This document shows, piece after piece, positions 57,201-64,000 of a stretch of 64,000 nt of DNA (within the stretch, counting starts at the first letter, position 1; every line of letters starts with the position of its first letter). The DNA is taken from contig NZ_CP033070.1 in NCBI RefSeq assembly GCF_003669035.1, forward strand, positions 2,356,001 to 2,420,000, given 5' to 3'. Made by a program: the position numbers and the translations under genes. Origin of the DNA: Chryseobacterium sp. 3008163. Its GTDB lineage: Bacteria > Bacteroidota > Bacteroidia > Flavobacteriales > Weeksellaceae. The notes below the pieces were generated by a model. That model saw only the letters and a list, made by a program, of their open reading frames with translations, was not told where the DNA came from and searched no databases.

Positions 57201-57240
57201 AAGAAGCGGCGCTAATCTTCGATTAGCGCCGCTTCTTTTT
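57201..57240. terminator. Bidirectional terminator between sodC and the Prc-type gene
   Basis: Perfect 17-bp stem (57201-57217 with 57221-57237), 3-base loop, T tracts on both strands. It serves both converging genes. Confidence 0.93.
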
Positions 57241-57252
57241 AAATTTATAATC

Positions 57253-59380
57253 TTAAACTTTAGCTTTCATTTCTGCAATGATGTTCATCGCTTCCTGAAG
57301 GTAAGTATCTTTTTAAGATTTTTGATCCACATTTCAGATTTTTTCTTGAATACTTCATCTTTTTTCTCTCTTTCAACTTCTGCAGGATACATTGAGAATT
57401 TAAGACCGTTTTCAAATTTAGTTAAAGCTTTAAATTTCTCAATCTGAGATTTTCTCTGCTTCATCAGGTCATTGAATTTATTGATATTCAAAGTGATGGT
57501 TTCTTCTTTATCTAATTGCTCTCTCCATTTTGCAGACTCAAGCAATAACTGATAGTTGGTGTTTTTAGCCATTCTATCGTTGCTAGATTTTTCTAAAGCT
57601 TTTACGTCAAAATAACTCAATTTCTGATAAGTTGAACTCGGAATTTTATCCCAAGCTAAAGCAAAATCATCATATCTCTCACCTACTTCAGCATACGTGA
57701 AGAAATCTTCCATTCTGATATCTGATACGATACCTTTTCTCTGGTTAGACTCTCCGCTGATTCTGTAGAATTTCTGAATCGTCAGTTTTAATGATCCGAA
57801 ATCGTCTTCTGTATTTAAGAATCTGTTTAGATCAACAAAAGTCTGTACGGTACCTTTACCGAAAGATTGTGGAGAACCAACAATGATTGCTCTTCCGTAA
57901 TCCTGCATTGCACCTGCTAAAATCTCAGAAGCTGAAGCAGACAGTTCGTTTTGCATAATTACTAAAGGACCCGTCCAGATCGGAGTTTCCTGTTTATTTT
58001 TCAAAGTCTGAATTTTTCCGTTTCCGTCTTTCACCTGAACATAAGGACCTGCATTCATAAATAATCCCATGATGTCACCCACTTCCGTCAATGAACCACC
58101 ACCGTTATTTCTAAGGTCTAAAACGATTCCTTCAATTCCCTGAGCTTTCAGTTTTACGATTTCGTTTTTGATGTCATCAGAAGCATTTCTTCCTTTTTCG
58201 TCTTCAAAATCTGCATTAAAACTTGGTAAATTAATGACTCCGTATTTTTTCCCGTTTGGAGAGTTTACAATAATACTTCTTGCGAAAGTGTCTTCAATCG
58301 CAACTTCCTCACGAATCATCGTCACCTCAACAATCGTTTTATCTTTTTTCTGAACCGTCAAAGTAACCGGAGTTCCTTTTTCACCTCTTATTAATCTCAC
58401 TGCCTCATCAGAAAGCATTCCGACAACATTTACTGCATCTTCTTTTGGTTTAGATCTTACTTTAAGAATTTTATCCCCTTCTGAAAGCTTTTTAGATTTC
58501 CAAGCCGGTGCACCAATCGTCAATGCCCCAAGGAAAAGATTACCTTTTTTCTCCTGAATGATTGCTCCGATTCCGATCACCTTTCCTTTGAACTGAGTAT
58601 CGAAATCTTCTTTATCTTTTGGAGAATAATAGTTCGTGTGCGGATCGAAAACTTCAGTATACGCATTCATATACACCGTAAACCAATCCATTTTTTTCTT
58701 TTTTGGAATCTGGTGAACGTTTCTTTCACCAAATCTTTCACCTCGTCAGTTGCTTTGATTTTTTTCTGCTCAGGCGTAAGAATCTGCAATTTAATGGTGT
58801 CATTCAACTTGTATTTCTGTACAGAATCTTTCTTTTCTTTCTGCGCTTCTTCTTTGCTGTTCATCGATTCAATTTCCTGAAGAATATTGTATTTGATGAA
58901 TTTTCTCCATTCATTATATTGCTCTTTCTTATCTGTCGGAACTTTTTTAAGTTTAGACTCCAAAGTCAAAGTTTCATCTTCTTCCAGGTTAATTGGTTTG
59001 CTGAAAATATCCTGAGTGATTTTATCGATTTCGTCAACTCTTTGGTACAATCTGTCAACCGTCAATTTATAGAAGGACAAATCGCCCATGTTCAGATAAT
59101 CGTCAAGCTTGGTTTCGTGCTTGCCAAATTCTGCCATATCAGACTGCAGAAAATATCTTTTTCCCGGATCGATCATTTCGAAATAATGTTTGTAAACATC
59201 TTTCGAATAGGCATCGTTGATAGGTTTTGGGCTGTAATGTAAATAAGAAAGGGTGTTTTTAACGCTCACCATTATCGTCTGCATTTTCTCATCGTCATTT
59301 TTTGGCGAGTTGAAACAAAACATAAGACTTGTCAATGGAATAAGGAGTAGAAATTTATTTAGTTTAAAATTTTTCCACAT
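57253..59380 (-). CDS. Carboxy-terminal processing protease (Prc/Tsp-like, S41), with two -1 frameshifts
   Basis: An export signal is followed by the Tsp N-terminal domain (KYFLQSDMAEFGKHETKLDD), PDZ (GALTIGAPAWKSKKLSEGDK), the S41 protease domain (GIEGIVLDLRNNGGGSLTEV; catalytic Ser region LSASASEILAGAMQDYGRAI with Lys in PQSFGKGTVQTF) and a C-terminal DUF3340-like part. Breaks lie at 58691-58697 (A8 read as A7) and 57310-57314 (A6 read as A5). Repaired, the protein runs to the stop at 57253 with the natural end QEAMNIIAEMKAKV, about 710 residues. It degrades or trims envelope proteins. Confidence 0.92.
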
Positions 59381-59501
59381 AAATCTGTATTGTATATTTT
59401 ATTAAGTTTAAAAAAAATCATTCAATAAGTAGCATTTATTAAATGACTGTTACAAACTATCAAATTTAATACCTTATTTATAATTATCAATTAGTTTTAA
59501 G

Positions 59502-59509
59502 TAATTTTG
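59502..59509 (+). promoter_or_regulatory. -7 box TAATTTTG of surE
   Basis: Exact TAnnTTTG match 16 bases before the surE ATG. Confidence 0.55.
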
Positions 59510-59525
59510 TTAAAATTTAATTTTT

Positions 59526-60296
59526 ATGGAAAAACCACTTATTCTGGTAACCAATGATGATGGAATTACGGCTCCCGGTATCAGAAATCTTGTAGAATTT
59601 ATGAACGAAATCGGAGAAGTAATCGTGGTAGCTCCCAATTCTCCTCAGAGCGGAAAAGGTCACGCAATCACTATCAACTCGACTTTAAGCTACGAAGAAG
59701 TTCAGCTTGAAGGTCCACAAAAAGATTATTCTTGCAGCGGAACTCCTGTAGACTGTGTGAAGATGGCTTTAGATAAAATTCTTCCGAGAAGACCGGATAT
59801 TGTGGTTTCAGGGATTAATCATGGCGCCAATTCTTCGATCAATGTAATTTATTCAGGAACGATGTCTGCTGCGGTAGAAGGCGGTGTGGAAGGTCTTCCT
59901 TCGATTGGTTTTTCGCTTCTTGACTTCAGTTGGGAAGCAGATTTTACACAGGCCAAAGAATATATTCAGGGAATCGTAAGAAAAACATTGGAAAACCCGA
60001 TGCCTAAAGGTGTTGTTCTCAATGTAAACATTCCTAAACTTTCAAAAGAGGAAATTAAAGGCGTAAAAATTTGTAAACAGGCCAATGCAAAATGGGAAGA
60101 AAGTTTTGATGAACGAATCAATCCGCACGGTAAAAAATATTACTGGTTAACCGGATATTTCAATAATATGGATGAGTCTGAAGATGCTGACGAAACGGCT
60201 TTGGCAAACGGATATATTTCTATTGTTCCTGTGAAATTTGATATGACGGCTTATGAGTATATGAATACGCTGAATGAGGTGATGAAATTTGATTAA
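59526..60296 (+). CDS. surE: 5'/3'-nucleotidase SurE
   Basis: A 256-residue metal-dependent phosphatase of nucleoside monophosphates. The signature LILVTNDDGITAPGIRNLVE holds the metal-binding DD pair; VVAPNSPQSGKGHAITI, YSCSGTPVDCVKMAL and VVSGINHGANSSINVIYSGT complete the active site. Intact. Last housekeeping gene before the accessory region; followed by a terminator. Confidence 0.95.
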   Translation: MEKPLILVTNDDGITAPGIRNLVEFMNEIGEVIVVAPNSPQSGKGHAITINSTLSYEEVQLEGPQKDYSCSGTPVDCVKMALDKILPRRPDIVVSGINHGANSSINVIYSGTMSAAVEGGVEGLPSIGFSLLDFSWEADFTQAKEYIQGIVRKTLENPMPKGVVLNVNIPKLSKEEIKGVKICKQANAKWEESFDERINPHGKKYYWLTGYFNNMDESEDADETALANGYISIVPVKFDMTAYEYMNTLNEVMKFD

Positions 60297-60300
60297 AAAT

Positions 60301-60337
60301 AAAAAAAGCGTAGAAAATTATTCTCACGCTTTTTTAT
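60301..60337 (+). terminator. Rho-independent terminator after surE
   Basis: AAAAAAAGCGTAGAA pairs with TTCTCACGCTTTTTT (one bulged base) and is followed by a T-rich tract. Confidence 0.75.
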
Positions 60338-60741
60338 TGTTTATGTTGTTTTGTCTTGAAATTGAAGATTCGACGTAGTCAAACATAAGAACCAGTCCCG
60401 AAGCTTAGGGACAAGACTTGGAATCTGAAGGCTAAAAATTAAATTTTAATTCTATAATTTATCGAAAGCTTTTATAAAGTCTTTTATCAAAAACTTAAAT
60501 ATAACCAAAAACTAAAAAACAATTAAATAACCATCAAGCAATTACATTATACTTTTGATTTAAGCTTTTGATTTTATCATAAATATCAACCACTTTTGAA
60601 TCACATCAAAATTTTCAAATAAATTTGAAGGATTAGTAATCTAAATATTTATATAAAAGATTGGATATACTAATTTAGCGTCTAGTAAAAGAAGATATTT
60701 ATTGTAGGTAATCAATCTATAACTCCCACACGAAAGGATTC
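60338..60741. other. Gene-free AT-rich stretch at the edge of the accessory region
   Basis: No coding frame is supported. The only structure is the small hairpin around 60393-60418 (AGTCCC...GGGACAAGACT), which resembles short dispersed flavobacterial elements. The rest is AT-rich and unremarkable. Confidence 0.5.
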
Positions 60742-61309
60742 GTGCGGGAGCGGGGATTATCTTTTAAAGATCAACTTTCTGCAAATTTAAGTGTTCAAAA
60801 TACTTTACGTGCATCAGCATATCTTTGTGGTGATAAAATTAAAATTGGCAGAGAAGATATCGTTTGCTGTAACGGATCGCCTTTAGCTTTTACCACCGGA
60901 TTTGCACCATTTATTACATTGTCAGTGACTGACGGTACTTCATTAGTTGATATCAACTGACCAACCAACTTACCTTAGTTGATATCAACCCTAAACCTAA
61001 TGCAAATAGAAATGTTACATTACAGGCTTTTCTTCAAGGAGATGGCAGATCTAATACAGTAACTAAAAATGTCTGGATTGGCGGGTCAGAGTTAAGCTTC
61101 TTGTGGGAATCCATATGATACGGTATGTATTAATAGTGGAAGCTATGGGCCGGTATTTAATGCTGTTGTAGACGGTATAGGAATGAATGGAATGCCAATA
61201 ACACGAACTATGAGTGGGAAAAAGTAGATGGTAATTTTATATTTGTCAGCTCTGGAAATGGATATATTTCGTCTGTTAGCAACAATGGATACCTCTATGA
61301 TTGTTTCTA
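60742..61309 (+). pseudogene. Decayed gene of a secreted or surface protein
   Basis: Coding-like pieces in different frames follow one another: SANLSVQNTLRASAYLCGDK and TTGFAPFITLSVTDGTSLVD, then (after a stop and frame change) NPKPNANRNVTLQAFLQGDG with VWIGGSELSFLWE, then GSYGPVFNAVVDGIGMNGMP, then NYEWEKVDGNFIFVSSGNGY ending LYDCF. The words resemble beta-rich extracellular repeat proteins. There are at least three frame changes plus stops, too many for the homopolymer pattern seen elsewhere, so this looks like true decay. Confidence 0.6.
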
Positions 61310-61479
61310 GATTTAAAAATATTGCTATGTTTTAGCTGTTCTATTTCATATAAAGGACACAATGATTTTATATACAAAAACCTCGCATTTTTCGAGTTTT
61401 TTTTAAAAAAGGCTCAGATTATAAAAGCCAAGCCCTAACTTTTTTGACTTACACTCTTTATGGAAGAGTGTCTCTCGTG

Positions 61480-61574
61480 AACCTATATAGGTTACAGTTA
61501 TTTGATAAACATTAATATTTTCGGTTTCTTTTTTAGAACAACCTAACAATATAAATAATGAGTAAATTTTTCAA
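61480..61574 (-). pseudogene. Third, N-terminal fragment of the immunity-like lipoprotein
   Basis: The minus-strand sequence begins TTGAAAAATTTACTC (ATG changed to TTG) and, allowing one or two indels, continues GCSKKETENINVYQITVTYIG, as in the intact copy at 62480-62944. It ends after about 30 codons. Confidence 0.7.
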
Positions 61575-61577
61575 ATC

Positions 61578-61606
61578 CTATTTTTTTTACCCACCAATAT
61601 CTATTA
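61578..61606 (-). pseudogene. Third toxin-tail remnant (last nine codons)
   Basis: Minus strand reads NRYWWVKK with one extra A, parallel to NNYWWLKK at the end of the Rhs-type gene. It lies directly between the second immunity copy and the third immunity fragment. Confidence 0.7.
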
Positions 61607-61614
61607 CTAATAGT

Positions 61615-62061
61615 TTAACGCTCTATAATTTCTGTATCACCATTCCAATTTTTCTTTGTTACGATTTGTAGATAAAAAAGATTATCATTTAATCCTTCGT
61701 TATTATAATGGGAAGTTATTTTCAGAATTTTATCTAAAATTGCAACACCATTTTTCTTATTGAAAAAATATTGTTCAAGCTTGTTATCTTTATTTACTTC
61801 AACTAGTACTCTCGACTCCTTAGTGAATTTTTTTATTTTTGAATAGGAATTTTTTTCAATATCCATTAAATCTTCTTTTTTATTTGATGATTAACTTTTG
61901 GGAAAATGTTCTCATTAGGCTTCGTGTTTTAAGAATAATTATGGAGGTGGAGCATCTCGTGGTCCTGTATATTTTACAGTTATTTGATAAACATTAATAT
62001 TTTCAGTTTCTTTTTTAGAACAACCTAACAATACAACTAAAACAATAAGTAGATTTTTCAT
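61615..62061 (-). pseudogene. Second immunity-like lipoprotein copy, frameshifted
   Basis: Starts at the ATG at 62061 with MKNLLIVLVVLLGCSKKETE and NINVYQITVKYTG, then meets a stop near 61953. After two indels the frame resumes as KPNEN, KKEDLMDIEKNSYSKIKKFT and continues to 61615 with QYFFNKKNGVAILDKILKIT and SHYNNEGLNDNLFYLQIVTK. Clearly homologous to 62480-62944. The open 3' part (61615-61866) might still be expressed. Confidence 0.75.
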
Positions 62062-62064
62062 ATT

Positions 62065-62353
62065 CTATTTTTTTAACCACCAATATCTATTTGTATATTG
62101 AATACTTGTAAGAGGCATGGTTAGACTATGACCTGATGAGTATAAATTAAACCCATAATACAATGTATGTACAGCGTGAGCTCCACTACTGTTAAAACCG
62201 ACCAATGACAGTTCAGCTCTTCAACCTGTGGGAGTACTTAGTCTAGCTCGAGTGGGCAGATCTCTAAAAGTATGTTTATTTCCTTCTTTTATCCAAGAAT
62301 TTTCAACATAATCTCTCTTGGCATAATAAAACGAATCATTATTTTGATATGGT
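62065..62353 (-). pseudogene. Second toxin-tail copy, disarmed by a stop
   Basis: Minus-strand translation DSFYYAKRDYVENSWIKEGN, KHTFRDLPTRARLSTPTG-stop-RAELSLVGFNSSGAHAVHT, LYYGFNLYSSGHSLTMPL, NRYWWLKK is aligned along its length with the end of the Rhs-type gene. A TGG to TGA change (plus strand tca at 62221-62223) breaks it and there is no upstream start. Its stop is 3 bases before the immunity copy, as in the intact pair. Confidence 0.8.
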
Positions 62354-62479
62354 TTAAGAAGCACCACCAATATTATAATCTTTTATATGTTTTGTTGAGA
62401 ATGCCTTCGCATAACAATAACTAATATAAATTGACCTGGTAAAATTCATCCTATAATCTATTTATTGATTAACAAGTTT

Positions 62480-62944
62480 TTAACGTCTTATAACCCTTAC
62501 ATCATTATACCAATTTTGCTTATTTGTATTTTTAGTTTTTAATTGTAGATCAGAAAGATCAGCATTTAATCGATCATTGTTGTTATGTGAAGTTATTTTT
62601 TTAATTTTATCTAAAATCTCAACACCATCATTCTTATTGAAATAATATTTTTGAATCTTATTATCTTTAGTAATTTTAACTAAAAGTAACAAACCCTCAT
62701 TGAATTCTTTTAGTTTTGAGTAAGATATTTCTTCGATCTTCATCAAATCTTTTTTTTCTACTTGATAATTAACCTCTGGGAAAACATTCTCATTCGGCTT
62801 CCTGTCTGTAAGAATAATTTTTTGAGATGGAGAGTTTTCATGCCCTGTATAACTTACAGTTATCTGATAAACAATAATATTTTCGGTTTCTTTTTTAGAA
62901 CAACCTAGAAACAATATAACCAAAACAATAAGTAAATTTTTCAT
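62480..62944 (-). CDS. Immunity-candidate lipoprotein of the Rhs-type toxin
   Basis: A 154-residue lipoprotein (lipobox VILFLGCSKK), mature part alpha/beta and Lys/Asn-rich: IIVYQITVSYTGHENSPSQK, KKDLMKIEEISYSKLKEFNE, KYYFNKNDGVEILDKIKKIT. No family recognised. It starts 3 bases after the toxin gene stops and is duplicated together with the toxin tail, the usual relation of an immunity protein to its polymorphic toxin. The lipid anchor suggests it acts in the envelope. Confidence 0.7.
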   Translation of the reverse strand: MKNLLIVLVILFLGCSKKETENIIVYQITVSYTGHENSPSQKIILTDRKPNENVFPEVNYQVEKKDLMKIEEISYSKLKEFNEGLLLLVKITKDNKIQKYYFNKNDGVEILDKIKKITSHNNNDRLNADLSDLQLKTKNTNKQNWYNDVRVIRR

Positions 62945-62947
62945 ATT

Positions 62948-64000
62948 TTATTTTTTTAACCACCAATAATTATTTCGATAAGGAACACTGTAAATAGGCA
63001 TTGTAAGAGTATGGCCTGATGGATATAAATTAAATCCATAATACAATGTATGTACTGCGTGAGCTCCACTACTGTTAAAGCCGACCAATGACAATTCAGC
63101 TCTCCAACCTATAGTATGAGCAGTTCTACCTCTAGTTGGATTATCATTAAATACATGTTTATTTCCGTCTTTTATTAGAGAACCATATGTAATATAATCA
63201 CTCTTAGCATAATAAAATGGTCCGTTATTTCCACCTACTCTATGGGGATCATTATACATAGTAAAATTGCTACCCCCTCCATCAGGATCATTTGTACCCA
63301 CTGTTTGAACCCATTTATAGTCAGAGTATTTATTTGAAGCACTGGTAAATTTTACTTGCACATGAATTCCTTGTTCGCCGTTGTCTGGGTTAGTATATAA
63401 TTCGTATGCTTCAACTTTCATTTTTCCTACATATTCTCTATCACTATCATATATCTTAAATGTTGATTTAGGTTTGTGAGCTAGGTAATTAAAGGTGGTA
63501 ACAATTAAACCTTGTCCTGCACCCATCCAAAAATTACCGCCTCCTAATACAGAGCCAATTCCTCCTGACGTAGCTCCGTTTAGCAAAGCAAAAGCATCAC
63601 TTTTCATGAAATGTTTGCCCTGTATATTAGATGTTGCTAGGCCTAATAGATCATTCGAAGCACTAGAAAAGCTCCCTGCCAATGCTCCGCTCCAGAAATT
63701 ACCACCCTGTACATAAGATAATGTTCCCTGCGTAAGTGCATGGGCACCAGCTTTGGAAAGTATGGTTCCTGTTTCACCTAGTGCCTTAGCAATCTCGCCA
63801 CTTACTTTAAAAACTTCGCCAACTCCATAGGATACTGCAGCCGATATTACAGCCATCGTAACAGATTGAAACATATTTCCAATATCGACGGGTCTATTAA
63901 GATAATAATCTGTACCCACGGAGGCTAGTATTGCAACACCCGCTGCAATAATCATTGATTCTACAATCCCATATTCGCCACTCGGATCACTAAACATCAA
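62948..64000 (-). CDS. C-terminal part of an Rhs-type polymorphic toxin (runs off the window)
   Basis: 350 residues are visible; the gene continues beyond the right edge. It starts with MMFSDPSGEYGIVESMIIAA, the DPSGE end of an Rhs-repeat-associated core. A hydrophobic glycine-rich region follows (YVQGGNFWSGALAGSFSSAS, GGGNFWMGAGQGLIVTTFNY), common before toxin tips. The last 150 residues (from KSTFKIYDSDREYVGKMKVE through RAELSLVGFNSSGAHAVHT to NNYWWLKK) would be the toxin tip; I recognise no catalytic motif. Confidence 0.75.
   Translation of the reverse strand: MMFSDPSGEYGIVESMIIAAGVAILASVGTDYYLNRPVDIGNMFQSVTMAVISAAVSYGVGEVFKVSGEIAKALGETGTILSKAGAHALTQGTLSYVQGGNFWSGALAGSFSSASNDLLGLATSNIQGKHFMKSDAFALLNGATSGGIGSVLGGGNFWMGAGQGLIVTTFNYLAHKPKSTFKIYDSDREYVGKMKVEAYELYTNPDNGEQGIHVQVKFTSASNKYSDYKWVQTVGTNDPDGGGSNFTMYNDPHRVGGNNGPFYYAKSDYITYGSLIKDGNKHVFNDNPTRGRTAHTIGWRAELSLVGFNSSGAHAVHTLYYGFNLYPSGHTLTMPIYSVPYRNNYWWLKK

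Noticed and set aside
58703..59242. Plus-strand frame of 179 codons rich in Phe and Ile
   Set aside because: Antisense of the Lys/Glu-rich N-terminal domain of the Prc-type protease.

Overview
The window looks like a chromosomal segment from a Flavobacteriia bacterium, most likely Weeksellaceae and close to Chryseobacterium. The DNA is AT-rich. Many genes are preceded by the Bacteroidota -7 promoter box TAnnTTTG and lack Shine-Dalgarno sites. Family content fits too: TonB-dependent receptor, PGG-type TonB C-domain proteins, 2TM-domain proteins, LytS/LytTR pairs, DUF885 lipoprotein, SpmA-SpmB fusion. Genus assignment is inference; there is no rRNA gene here.

Layout. 0-12 kb: an outer-membrane barrel, a LytS-like kinase with LytTR regulator, thiL, a thioesterase, a HI0933-type flavoprotein, small envelope proteins and a thioredoxin/TlpA pair. 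12-30 kb: housekeeping genes (mutS, cupin-8 protein, bestrophin, TrmH-family methyltransferase, CBS protein, nadK, fbaA, accD, SpmAB-like permease, tonB-exbD-exbB, DUF885 lipoprotein, DinB-like protein). 30-41 kb: nth diverging from bcp, then manC, sprT, tolC, folC, two identical tRNA-Val genes, and a glycosyltransferase cluster (GT2, GT9, GT4) enclosing sufE. 41-46 kb: clpC, an outer-membrane protein, mnmA and a broken SDR remnant. 46-53 kb: a Gly/Cys-rich membrane protein and a compact operon of histidine kinase, three free-standing 2TM proteins and an ICMT-like protein, followed by a LytTR regulator. 53-60 kb: TonB-dependent receptor plus periplasmic partner, AraC/GyrI regulator, sodC, Prc-type protease, surE. 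60.3-64 kb: an accessory region with a decayed surface-protein gene, then (minus strand) the C-terminal part of an Rhs-type polymorphic toxin with a lipoprotein immunity candidate and two successively more degraded copies of the toxin-tail plus immunity unit.

Two points dominate. First, ten otherwise conserved genes are broken by single-base losses, twelve sites in all, essentially all in mononucleotide runs (A, T, G or C). This is the signature of uncorrected sequencing or assembly error rather than biology, and includes clpC, folC, the Prc-type protease and a TonB receptor. I reconstruct each gene across its shift. Second, the right end holds a tandem toxin-tail/immunity array with no family I recognise in the toxin tip; it is the best candidate here for something undescribed.
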